Assembly (NCBI GenBank): GCA_002358345.1
Contig: DEOR01000065.1
Location: 44,597 to 108,596, forward strand
DNA from: Proteobacteria bacterium UBA3413
GTDB lineage: Bacteria; Pseudomonadota; Gammaproteobacteria; Magnimaribacterales; D2472
DNA length: 64,000 nt
Direction of reading: 5' to 3'
Program-made: the position numbers and the translations under genes
Notes under the pieces: model-generated
Databases searched by the model: none
Told to the model about the DNA's origin: nothing
What the model saw: the letters and a program-made list of their open reading frames with translations, nothing else
Shown: in pieces, positions 56,381 through 64,000 of the stretch
Position numbering within the stretch: the first letter of the stretch is position 1
How the letters are laid out: each line of letters begins with the position of its first letter

Positions 56381-57094
56381 ATGCTCACTTATCTAAATCA
56401 AGAAACCCTCTGGTTCGTGGTTGTTTTATATGACCTATGCTTGGCCGTATTTTTGTATAGATTTTTTGGCAAGTATGGTCTTTATTGTGCTGTGATCCTG
56501 GGCATTGTTCTGGGCAACCTGCAGGGCGGGAAGATTAGTCAGCTTGATTTATTTGGGTATGAACTCAATGTCAGCATGGGCGCAATCCTATACTCAGGTA
56601 TTTATTTTGCGACAGACCTCCTGAATGAAAAGTATGGTAAAACAGAGGCTAACAGAGCTGTGATGCTTGGTTTTGTTGCCAATATTGCGGTCATGCTCAC
56701 TCTAGTTTTGAGTACACAATTTCTTCCATCTGATTTAACTGGATCTGCAGCCGAAGTTCATTATGCCATCTCTACCTTGGCTTATTACTCACCTATTTTT
56801 ATCATAGGCTCTCTCACCGCTTACCTGGTGAGCCAACGATTTGATGTGTGGTTTTTTCATTGGTTAAAAAATCGAACCAATGGAAAAAAACTATGGCTTA
56901 GGAATAATCTCTCCACCATGGTTTCTCAGCTTATTGATACACTCATTTATCAATTTACTTGGGTGCTGGCAACAGATTTAACTTTTGCTCAAGCCTTTGG
57001 CTTGGCAGCCATCAAGTATATTTTTAAGGTCGTCATTGCCTTGGTGGACACCTTCTTTATTTACTGGGTTAGAAATTGGGATATCAAAACTTAA
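56381..57094 (+). CDS. Queuosine precursor transporter (YhhQ/VUT family)
   Basis: The 237-residue protein has about six membrane segments and the family pattern: GYELNVSMGAILYSGIYFATDLLNEKYGKTEANRAVMLGF near residue 59 and LRNNLSTMVSQLIDTLIYQFTWVLA near 173. YhhQ proteins import preQ0, preQ1 or queuine for the wobble base queuosine. It is transcribed divergently from the acyl-CoA synthetases. The de novo genes queE and queC are missing at their usual place after cpoB, so a salvage role makes sense. Confidence 0.88.
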   Translation: MLTYLNQETLWFVVVLYDLCLAVFLYRFFGKYGLYCAVILGIVLGNLQGGKISQLDLFGYELNVSMGAILYSGIYFATDLLNEKYGKTEANRAVMLGFVANIAVMLTLVLSTQFLPSDLTGSAAEVHYAISTLAYYSPIFIIGSLTAYLVSQRFDVWFFHWLKNRTNGKKLWLRNNLSTMVSQLIDTLIYQFTWVLATDLTFAQAFGLAAIKYIFKVVIALVDTFFIYWVRNWDIKT

Positions 57095-57147
57095 ATTCAT
57101 GCTGGCAAGATGGATTATAATATTTCAATAATTATTAACCTTTAAAC

Positions 57148-57555
57148 ATGAGCGATAAAACGAACAAATCAAAAGAGGAGCTTCAACAAGAGCTCTCCCC
57201 TGAATCTTTTTATGTCACTCAAGAAAGCGGAACTGAGAGACCCTTTACTGGTCAGTATTGGGATCATGTAGAAGATGGGGTCTATGCCTGCATTTGCTGC
57301 GGTGAAAAATTATTTAAATCTGAAACAAAATTTGATGCTGGGTGTGGCTGGCCAAGCTTTTACGCTGCCGCTGATAATACAAAAATTAAAGAGCTAGTAG
57401 ATAATTCTCTGACTCGAGTTCGCACGGAAATCAGATGCTCTAATTGCGATGCTCATCTTGGCCATGTCTTTACAGACGGCCCTCAGCCCACCGGCTTAAG
57501 GTATTGCGTAAACTCGGCTTCATTAGATTTTAAAAAAGAGGATTCTGAAAATTAA
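57148..57555 (+). CDS. msrB: Peptide-methionine (R)-S-oxide reductase
   Basis: MsrB repairs oxidised methionine. The 135-residue protein has two zinc-binding CxxC pairs (CICCGEKLF and [12 protein letters not shown]), CGWPSF and the catalytic Cys in [10 protein letters not shown] near the C-terminus. The length is normal. It lies 53 bases after the queuosine transporter and ends directly before murJ with no gap. Confidence 0.95.
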   Translation: MSDKTNKSKEELQQELSPESFYVTQESGTERPFTGQYWDHVEDGVYACICCGEKLFKSETKFDAGCGWPSFYAAADNTKIKELVDNSLTRVRTEIRCSNCDAHLGHVFTDGPQPTGLRYCVNSASLDFKKEDSEN

Positions 57556-59103
57556 GTGACAGCGTCAGTCGAGCGACAATCTAATCTTCTATCAACTTTA
57601 AAAGTAGGTGGGTGGACGTTTGCTTCGAGGGTGGCCGGCCTAGTTAGAGACATCTTTACGACAAATCTTCTTGGGGCCAGCGTGTTTCATGACATCTTTG
57701 TTGTAGTCCTGAAGATCCCGAATGTTTTTAGAAGATTTTTTGCAGAAGGCGCATTCAGCCAAGCTTTTATCCCCATATATTCTGAGTACCTAAGCAAAGA
57801 GGATGAGGACCAAGGCCACCAATTTTTGAATGCTCTGGCTGGGTTGATGCTAACCACTTTGTTTATTTTTACCATTCTGGCTCTCATTTTTGCACCAGTA
57901 TTTATTTTAATTTTTGCTCCAGGTTTTTACTTTGAGAATGAAACCCAAGAGTTAGCAGTTAATATTTTAAGGATCATGTTTCCTTATTTGGGCCTCATTT
58001 CTTTAGTGGCTTTTGCATCGGGCATTCAAAACTCACACCAAAAATTCTCGATTCCAGCAGCCACGCCCCTGATCTTTAATTTTAGCTTGATTCTAGCGGC
58101 AGCCGTTGTTGCACCTAAAATGGACGTGCCTGTCATGGCTTTGGCATGGGGGGTATTGCTAGCAGGCATCCTGCAGTTGCTGTTTCAAATAGCACCCCTT
58201 GCTGCATTAAAAAAAATTCCTATTCCAAAGTTAGATTTTAACAACCCAGGACAACAAAAATTTCTTATATTAATACTGCCTGCAATCCTTGCCGGGGGCA
58301 TTGCCCAGATAAATCTATTGGTTGATACCATTTTTGCCTCCCTCTTAATTACTGGCAGCCCAACTTGGCTCTATGTTTCTGACAGACTCATACAGTTCCC
58401 CTTGGGCATCTTTGCAATTGCTATAGGAACAGTTCTGCTTCCAACCTTAGCTAAATCCTTTGTGCAAGAAGACCTAGCAGCCTTTAGATCGCAGTTAGAA
58501 AAGGCATTTAAACTCATTGTGTTTTTATCTATCCCGTCGGTTATTGGCTTGGTGTTATTTGCTCAACCGTTACTGGGAACAATTTTTCAAAGAGGCGCGT
58601 TTCTGTGGACGGATGTTGAGCAATCTAGCTTAAGTTTGATTGCTTTTGCTGCAGGCTTGCCATTTTTTATGGCTATGAAAGTCTTGGTGCCAGCATTTTT
58701 TGCAAGGCAAGATACTAAAACCCCAATGCTCATTGCTCTTTTTAGCCTAATTTTAAATATCGTGCTTAATTATTTTTTAGCGTTTCATTTGCAATATGGT
58801 CACCTGGGATTAGCTCTGGCTAGCTCCATTGCTTCAGTGCTTAGTGTTACGCTTTTATGTGTGCTGCTATCTAAACAAAAGTTGATCTCTTTTCAAATAC
58901 TGGTCAGCTCTTTTGCAGCAAAAATCTTAGTTGCCAGCATGGCCTTGATTCTCTTTCTCTTGTTCATGAGTGATGCATCAAGCTTTGAGATGCTTACTCA
59001 AACTCAAAGAATTATCAATCTATTGCTTGTCTTGCTTGCTTCTATGGCTATTTACTTTGGTTCAAGCTCCCTTTTAGGCATCAAGGCAAAGGATTTTAAA
59101 TAA
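57556..59103 (+). CDS. murJ: Lipid II flippase MurJ
   Basis: MurJ moves lipid II across the inner membrane for peptidoglycan synthesis. The 515-residue protein has 13-14 predicted membrane segments and conserved elements SRVAGLVRDIFTTNLLG, FRRFFAEGAFSQAFIPIYSEY and the GLPFFMAMKVLVPAFFARQDTKTP block near 375. The start is GTG 57556 (TASVERQSNLLSTLK). ribF begins at its stop codon with a 1-base overlap. murJ-ribF-ileS-lspA-ispH is a conserved order. Confidence 0.95.
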   Translation: MTASVERQSNLLSTLKVGGWTFASRVAGLVRDIFTTNLLGASVFHDIFVVVLKIPNVFRRFFAEGAFSQAFIPIYSEYLSKEDEDQGHQFLNALAGLMLTTLFIFTILALIFAPVFILIFAPGFYFENETQELAVNILRIMFPYLGLISLVAFASGIQNSHQKFSIPAATPLIFNFSLILAAAVVAPKMDVPVMALAWGVLLAGILQLLFQIAPLAALKKIPIPKLDFNNPGQQKFLILILPAILAGGIAQINLLVDTIFASLLITGSPTWLYVSDRLIQFPLGIFAIAIGTVLLPTLAKSFVQEDLAAFRSQLEKAFKLIVFLSIPSVIGLVLFAQPLLGTIFQRGAFLWTDVEQSSLSLIAFAAGLPFFMAMKVLVPAFFARQDTKTPMLIALFSLILNIVLNYFLAFHLQYGHLGLALASSIASVLSVTLLCVLLSKQKLISFQILVSSFAAKILVASMALILFLLFMSDASSFEMLTQTQRIINLLLVLLASMAIYFGSSSLLGIKAKDFK

Positions 59104-60047
59104 TGTATTTGATTAGAGGTATAGGCAATCTCTCATCATTCAAGAGCAAATTTTCCAATCAAGTCATGAGTGGAACCATTGGAAATTTTGACGGCTTGCA
59201 TGCAGGCCATCAAGCTATTTTAAATCAAGTGAAAGATAAGGCTCAAGAAAGCGGGAGCTCTTCCCTGGTTTTTTTTACAGAACCGCATGCCTCAGAATAT
59301 TTTGCCTTGGAGCAAGCCTCAACTGAGCCGCCACCAAGAATTTGTCCCTGGAGAGAAAAAGTCAAGCTTCTAACTAACTTTGGAATTGATTTTGCATTTT
59401 TTTTACAATTCAATCGCTCACTTAAGACCATGACGCCTGAATTATTTCTTGAGCAGGTTTTGTCACAAGTTAACTTAAAGCACCTAATTATTGGTGATGA
59501 TTTTAGGTTTGGCGCCAAGCGCGCTGGAGATTTTGAATTACTAAACGAGTGGGGCGCTGCAAATGACACGGAAGTCATTGCCCATTCAACTGTGTCATTT
59601 CAGGACGAGCGCATTAGTTCTACAAGAATTAGAGCAGCCTTGCTTGAGAGTGATTTTATTTTAGCCGAGCAATTGCTCGGTAGGCCCTATACCTTTTCAG
59701 GGAAAGTGGTCTTTGGCCAACAAATAGGTCGATCCATTGGCATACCGACAGCAAATTTATGGATTCCTAAGCAGAGACTGCCGATTGCTGGAGTCTATGC
59801 TGTGACTTGTTCTATAGAAGGAAAAACCCATAAGGGCATTGCTAACATGGGTATTAGACCAACTGTTGGTGGGACCAAGCCAGTGCTTGAAGTTCATATA
59901 TTTGATTTTAATGAGATGGTGTACGGCAAAAGATTAACAGTAGAATTTAAAAATAAGCTTCGGGATGAAAAGAAATTTGATAACATTGCTGTTCTAAAAG
60001 AGCAGATCCTGACAGATATCTCTAAAGCCAAGAAAATACTGGAATAA
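59103..60047 (+). CDS. ribF: Bifunctional riboflavin kinase/FAD synthetase
   Basis: RibF makes FMN from riboflavin and then FAD. The 314-residue protein has an N-terminal nucleotidyltransferase domain (about 15-185) with GTIGNFDGLHAGHQAIL and IIGDDFRFGAKRAGDF and ISSTRIRAAL, and a C-terminal kinase domain (about 190-310) with GKVVFGQQIGRSIGIPTANLW and GIANMGIRPTVGG. It overlaps murJ by 1 base and precedes ileS by 6 bases. Confidence 0.96.
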   Translation: MYLIRGIGNLSSFKSKFSNQVMSGTIGNFDGLHAGHQAILNQVKDKAQESGSSSLVFFTEPHASEYFALEQASTEPPPRICPWREKVKLLTNFGIDFAFFLQFNRSLKTMTPELFLEQVLSQVNLKHLIIGDDFRFGAKRAGDFELLNEWGAANDTEVIAHSTVSFQDERISSTRIRAALLESDFILAEQLLGRPYTFSGKVVFGQQIGRSIGIPTANLWIPKQRLPIAGVYAVTCSIEGKTHKGIANMGIRPTVGGTKPVLEVHIFDFNEMVYGKRLTVEFKNKLRDEKKFDNIAVLKEQILTDISKAKKILE

Positions 60048-60053
60048 TTCTAT

Positions 60054-62825
60054 ATGAGTAAAGATTATCGGGATACCTTAAATCTCCCACAAACTGATTT
60101 ATCAATGAAGGCTGGTCTTGCTACAAAAGAACCAGAGCTATTGAGTTACTGGAATTCAATAGACTTGTATTCAAAGATCAGAGAGCAAAACAAAGGTAAA
60201 ACACAATATATTTTGCATGATGGGCCGCCCTATGCGAACGGTGATATTCATTTAGGCCATTCGGTTAATAAAGTATTAAAAGACATCACCATCAAATTTC
60301 AGAGCCTCAGTGGCAAAGATGCTCCTTACGTTCCCGGCTGGGATTGTCATGGGCTTCCGATAGAGTTAAATATTGAAAAGAAGCATGGCAAAAATAGCGA
60401 TCTTGTCAAAAACAAAGATATGTTTATTAAGGCTTGCAGAGAGTTCGCACAATCTCAGGTTGATAAGCAAAAAGAAGATTTCATTCGCTTGGGCGTTTTG
60501 GGTGATTGGCAGAATCCATACTTATCCCTCAACAAATCATTTGAAGCAGATACAGTCAGAGCATTGGGTCGCATCGTCGCAAACGGTCACTTAGAAAAAG
60601 GGGAAAAACCTGTTCATTGGTGCATGGATTGTCGCTCAGCGTTAGCGGAAGCAGAAGTTGAGTATCAAGACAAAATTTCTCATTCGATTGATGTAAAGTT
60701 TTCTTTGTTACCTGAATACATGGAACAGGTTTGTTCTGCCTTTACAGTTAAAGTTTTACCAGAAATCTCAGTGGTTATTTGGACCACTACGCCATGGACT
60801 ATCCCTTCTAACGTTGCCGTTTGTATCAATGAAAATTTTAACTATGTTCTGGTAGAAACCGAGCAAGGACACTTAATTATTGCAGAAGACTTAGCCGATG
60901 CTTGTTCCAAGCGATGGGGCATGGAGCTTAAGATTTTAGGCAGCGTTTCAGGAAAAATTCTGGGCAACATTAGTTTGCAACATCCTCTTTACCCAAGGGA
61001 GTCAAAAGTCTTGCTCGGAGAGCATGTGACGACCGAGAATGGTACAGGGTGTGTCCATACCGCTCCAGCACACGGCTTAGATGATTATTTTATTTGCATC
61101 AAACACCAGCTTGAATCCATTAAAGCTTTAGATAATAGAGGCATTTTTAAAGAGGAATTTGGTGCCTTGGCAGGACTTAGCACAGGCAAAGGCGACCCAG
61201 TAGTCATTGAGTTGTTACAAGCATCCAATGCCTTGATTGCAACCAAAGAATATAAGCATTCATACCCGCATTGCTGGAGACATAAATCACCTCTGATATT
61301 TATGTCCACCCCTCAGTGGTTTATTTCTATGAAGAAATCAGGATTAATTGAAGGGGCGATCAATGCAGTATCACAGGTGACATGGGAGCCAGAGTGGGGC
61401 GCCCAGAGAATTTTATCGATGCTAGAGGATAGACCAGATTGGTGTATTTCTAGGCAAAGAAATTGGGGAGTACCCATCCCCCTTATTATTCATCAGGACA
61501 CAGGAGAGATTCATCCAAAACAAAACCTGCTGTTCAATGACATCGCAGATGTCATTGAAAAAGAAGGCATAGAAGGCTGGGATAATTTAGATTTGAATTC
61601 TCTGATTGATGATGCGGACTCCTATGTAAAAGTAAGAGATACCCTGGATGTATGGTTTGACTCAGGCGTCACGCACATGTGTGTGTTGGATAAGCTGTAT
61701 GGGGCTGATGTGATTGCAGATTTATATTTAGAAGGCTCAGATCAGCACAGAGGATGGTTTCAATCCTCTTTGCTGACCGGCATCGCAATCAATGGCATGC
61801 CGCCCTACAAATCTGTTTTAACTCATGGCTTTGTTGTCGATGAAGAGGGCAGAAAACAGTCCAAATCTTTAGGCAATGTGATTTCGCCTCAGAAAATCTG
61901 GGATACCTTGGGCGCTGATATCTTGCGATTATGGATAGCTTCTACAGATTTCAGAAGTGAAATGGTCGCCTCTGATGAGATTTTTAAACGTGTGTCAGAT
62001 CAATACAGAAGAATTAGAAACACCTTTAGATTTCTATTGGGGAACATCAATGATTTTAACTCTCAAACAGATGCCTTAGATCTTAATAATTTAATAGAGC
62101 TAGATAAATGGATTCTATTGGAATTTAAGCAACTCCAGCTTGATGTCATGGACCACTACCAAACTTACTCTTATCACTTAGTGGTACAGCGCATTCATAA
62201 TTTTTGCGTCAATCAGCTAGGTGGCATTTATCTAGATATTATTAAGGATAGGCAATACACAACTCAGCAAGACTCTGAGATCAGAAGATCCGCTCAAACG
62301 GCAATCAAGTTAATGGTCGATCAATTAGTCGTTCTAATTTCACCTATTCTTTCATTCACAGCAGAAGAGATTTGGCAAAATGATGCTGAGCTGTCTGTAA
62401 AAAAAGCCTCAGTATTTCTGGCTGAGTTAAAAGATATTCCAGAAATTACAAGCAGCCTTGCCAACAAAGAGTGGTCAAGACTTCTTGAGATTAAGGACTT
62501 CGTTAATCAAAAAATTGAAGAGTCACGCAACGCAGGAGAAATTAAAGGGTCTCTGGATACTTCCATCGAGTTGACAGTGGGCTCATCAGAGTTTCAGCTT
62601 TTAAGTGGTTTGGCTAATGAGCTCCATTTCTTTTTCATCGTATCCTCATGCAATTTAATCAAGGGCGGCGATTTGGCGGTGAGCATTAAACCATCGCAGC
62701 ATGAGAAATGCACAAGATGCTGGCATCGCAATGACAGCGTGGGCAGCAGCTCAAAACATCCTGAGCTTTGTGGCAGATGCGAGCTAAACATTGATGGTGC
62801 TGGCGAGGATAGAAAATTTGCCTAG
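60054..62825 (+). CDS. ileS: Isoleucyl-tRNA synthetase
   Basis: A 923-residue class I synthetase. It has the HIGH box as HLGH in PYANGDIHLGHSVNKVLKD, the editing domain (about 200-390) with TTTPWTIPSNVAV and NGTGCVHTAPAHGLDD, the KMSKS-loop variant KQSKSLGN near 603, and a C-terminal zinc finger (CTRCWHRN and CGRC). The methionine in the KMSKS loop is Gln here, a substitution known in other class I enzymes. lspA overlaps the end. Confidence 0.97.
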   Translation: MSKDYRDTLNLPQTDLSMKAGLATKEPELLSYWNSIDLYSKIREQNKGKTQYILHDGPPYANGDIHLGHSVNKVLKDITIKFQSLSGKDAPYVPGWDCHGLPIELNIEKKHGKNSDLVKNKDMFIKACREFAQSQVDKQKEDFIRLGVLGDWQNPYLSLNKSFEADTVRALGRIVANGHLEKGEKPVHWCMDCRSALAEAEVEYQDKISHSIDVKFSLLPEYMEQVCSAFTVKVLPEISVVIWTTTPWTIPSNVAVCINENFNYVLVETEQGHLIIAEDLADACSKRWGMELKILGSVSGKILGNISLQHPLYPRESKVLLGEHVTTENGTGCVHTAPAHGLDDYFICIKHQLESIKALDNRGIFKEEFGALAGLSTGKGDPVVIELLQASNALIATKEYKHSYPHCWRHKSPLIFMSTPQWFISMKKSGLIEGAINAVSQVTWEPEWGAQRILSMLEDRPDWCISRQRNWGVPIPLIIHQDTGEIHPKQNLLFNDIADVIEKEGIEGWDNLDLNSLIDDADSYVKVRDTLDVWFDSGVTHMCVLDKLYGADVIADLYLEGSDQHRGWFQSSLLTGIAINGMPPYKSVLTHGFVVDEEGRKQSKSLGNVISPQKIWDTLGADILRLWIASTDFRSEMVASDEIFKRVSDQYRRIRNTFRFLLGNINDFNSQTDALDLNNLIELDKWILLEFKQLQLDVMDHYQTYSYHLVVQRIHNFCVNQLGGIYLDIIKDRQYTTQQDSEIRRSAQTAIKLMVDQLVVLISPILSFTAEEIWQNDAELSVKKASVFLAELKDIPEITSSLANKEWSRLLEIKDFVNQKIEESRNAGEIKGSLDTSIELTVGSSEFQLLSGLANELHFFFIVSSCNLIKGGDLAVSIKPSQHEKCTRCWHRNDSVGSSSKHPELCGRCELNIDGAGEDRKFA

Positions 62826-63294
62826 CCTAAAATTTGGATACCTCGCTATATTGCTGCTAGTGATGATTGATCTTGCCTCAAAATTTTTAGCTGAATATTA
62901 CCTGGGCTTTGGCGAGCGCATTAACTTAATCCCTTTCCTTGATTTATTGCTAGTGTTTAATTCCGGGATTGCGTTCAGCATGCTAGATTTTAATAATTCT
63001 TTTACAAGCTATGGCCTGCTCGTTTTAGGCATTGTGCTCGTTGTATATTTGCATTCAATGCTGCGCATTGAAAAAATATTGCTTAACAGCTGGGCTTTAA
63101 TTCTTATTCTGTCTGGCGCCATAGGAAATCTGATCGATCGATCAATCGATGGGGTCGTCACAGATTTTTTATACTTCTACATAAGGGATATTTCCTTTTT
63201 TATTTTTAATCTAGCTGATGCGTTTATCAGCATTGGAGCAATCCTCTTCTTTGGTTCCGAATTAATTAAATACCTTGGCTCCAAGGCAAGATGA
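62818..63294 (+). CDS. lspA: Lipoprotein signal peptidase
   Basis: LspA cuts signal peptides from prolipoproteins at the lipidated cysteine. The protein has four membrane segments and the two catalytic aspartates in [15 protein letters not shown] and [11 protein letters not shown], with NSGIAFS and D-ASK also conserved. TTG 62818 is chosen because GAGG lies 6-9 bases before it and the 158-residue product has the usual length; in-frame ATG 62794 (166 residues) is an alternative. It serves the lipoproteins BamB, BamC, Pal and NlpD of this window. fkpB is missing before ispH. Confidence 0.93.
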   Translation: MPSLKFGYLAILLLVMIDLASKFLAEYYLGFGERINLIPFLDLLLVFNSGIAFSMLDFNNSFTSYGLLVLGIVLVVYLHSMLRIEKILLNSWALILILSGAIGNLIDRSIDGVVTDFLYFYIRDISFFIFNLADAFISIGAILFFGSELIKYLGSKAR

Positions 63295-64000
63295 AGACAC
63301 AGATTATTTTAGCCAACCCCAGAGGATTTTGCGCTGGCGTGGATCGCGCAATCGACATCGTGAATCAAGCCTTGCTCAAGTTTGGCTCTCCTATCTATGT
63401 GCGCCATGAGGTGGTCCACAACAAAACAGTGGTTGAGGAATTAAAAGCCAAAGGAGTGATTTTTGTTGACGAGTTGGATGAGGTCCCTGAGTCAGCGCAT
63501 GTAATTTTTAGCGCGCACGGAGTTTCAGCTAAAGTTGAGCAAGAGGCCGCTGATTTCAAGTTGCGCTCATATGATGCAACTTGTCCCTTGGTTACCAAGG
63601 TTCACAGTGAAGTTCAGCGACATGCTAGAGCCGGCAGAGATATTATTTTAATTGGTCATAACGGCCATCCCGAGGTCGAGGGAACCTTGGGAAGGCATCA
63701 TCCTGAGGATTCAGGCAGCCAGATTTATTTAGTTCAGAACGAGGAGGAGGCTTCCTCCTTAATTGTCCAGCAACCCAAAAATCTTGCCTACGTAACCCAA
63801 ACAACCTTAAGCCTTGATGATACCAATTCAATCGTGTCCATTTTATACAATAGGTTTCCCCACATCGTAAAACCCAAAAGCTCAGACATCTGTTATGCCA
63901 CACAAAATAGACAGGATGCCGTGAAGCAGCTGGCACTGGAATCTGAGTTTATTGTGGTCATTGGCTCCAGTAATAGCTCTAACTCCAATCGACTAAAGGA
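63291..64000 (+). CDS. ispH: 4-hydroxy-3-methylbut-2-enyl diphosphate reductase (partial)
   Basis: IspH makes IPP and DMAPP from HMBPP in the last MEP step, using a 4Fe-4S cluster. The first 236 residues are inside the window and the gene continues beyond 64000. Visible signatures are [18 protein letters not shown] with the first cluster Cys, [34 protein letters not shown] with the second Cys and [11 protein letters not shown] third cluster Cys lies in [11 protein letters not shown]. The ATG overlaps the lspA stop by 4 bases. Confidence 0.96.
   Translation, partial: MKTQIILANPRGFCAGVDRAIDIVNQALLKFGSPIYVRHEVVHNKTVVEELKAKGVIFVDELDEVPESAHVIFSAHGVSAKVEQEAADFKLRSYDATCPLVTKVHSEVQRHARAGRDIILIGHNGHPEVEGTLGRHHPEDSGSQIYLVQNEEEASSLIVQQPKNLAYVTQTTLSLDDTNSIVSILYNRFPHIVKPKSSDICYATQNRQDAVKQLALESEFIVVIGSSNSSNSNRLK

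Overview
The window is 64 kb of dense, AT-rich (roughly 38-40% G+C by eye) bacterial chromosome. Gene content, protein family types and gene order are those of a gammaproteobacterium: I see sixty-eight protein genes and one tRNA. Many genes overlap by 4 bases or sit within 10 bases of the next, and the longest stretch without a gene is only about 134 bases (6765-6898), so there is no gene-free region over 300 bases. No insertion sequence, prophage, integrase, CRISPR array or rRNA is visible. Compact spacing, low G+C and repeated loss of genes from otherwise conserved operons suggest a streamlined, probably marine, free-living lineage (SAR86-like is my guess; the window has no rRNA to test it).

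Layout. 1-6437: end of pyrG, then kdsA, eno, ftsB, a fused ispDF, surE, pcm, a DUF368 membrane protein and nlpD. 6441-9202: fdxA (reverse), recA behind a near-perfect LexA box, and a thiolase. 9206-13807: a short proS (reverse), an FmdB zinc ribbon, aspS, yebC and a small PDDEXK nuclease where ruvCAB normally lies. 13785-18453: ybgC, tolQRAB, pal, cpoB and tRNA-Lys(UUU). 18485-25469: a nucleotide-transporter-like protein, bepA, an AI-2E family membrane protein, bcp, dapA, bamC and purC. 25496-36400: iscRSUA-fdx-iscX without hscBA, then ndk, rlmN, rodZ, ispG, hisS, yfgM, bamB and der. 36458-47240: sdhCDAB-sucAB-lpd-sucCD, a contiguous half of the TCA cycle. 47215-56265: MATE exporter, a hexapeptide acetyltransferase, pdxB, a tiny predicted lipoprotein, selO, an F420-type luciferase-like oxidoreductase and two acyl-CoA synthetases. 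56381-64000: a queuosine-precursor transporter, msrB, murJ, ribF, ileS, lspA and the start of ispH.

How the genes work together. Outer-membrane and envelope maintenance is prominent (Tol-Pal, BamB, BamC, BepA, NlpD, YfgM, LspA, MurJ, RodZ, KdsA). Isoprenoid synthesis is represented by IspD/F, IspG and IspH of the MEP pathway, whose last two enzymes need Fe-S clusters from the Isc system encoded here. Energy metabolism covers 2-oxoglutarate to fumarate. The thiolase, acyl-CoA synthetases and LLM oxidoreductase suggest lipid or sterol-like substrate use.

The most interesting points are the replacement of ruvCAB by one nuclease gene, a predicted IscR type-1 site in an apparently leaderless iscR promoter, a ProS lacking its editing domain, a fused IspDF, loss of hscBA although IscU keeps its HscA-recognition motif, absence of queE/queC at their usual place combined with a queuosine-precursor transporter, and a 30-residue predicted lipoprotein beside selO. 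No clearly new multi-gene system was found; the novelty lies in how conserved operons have been trimmed and patched.
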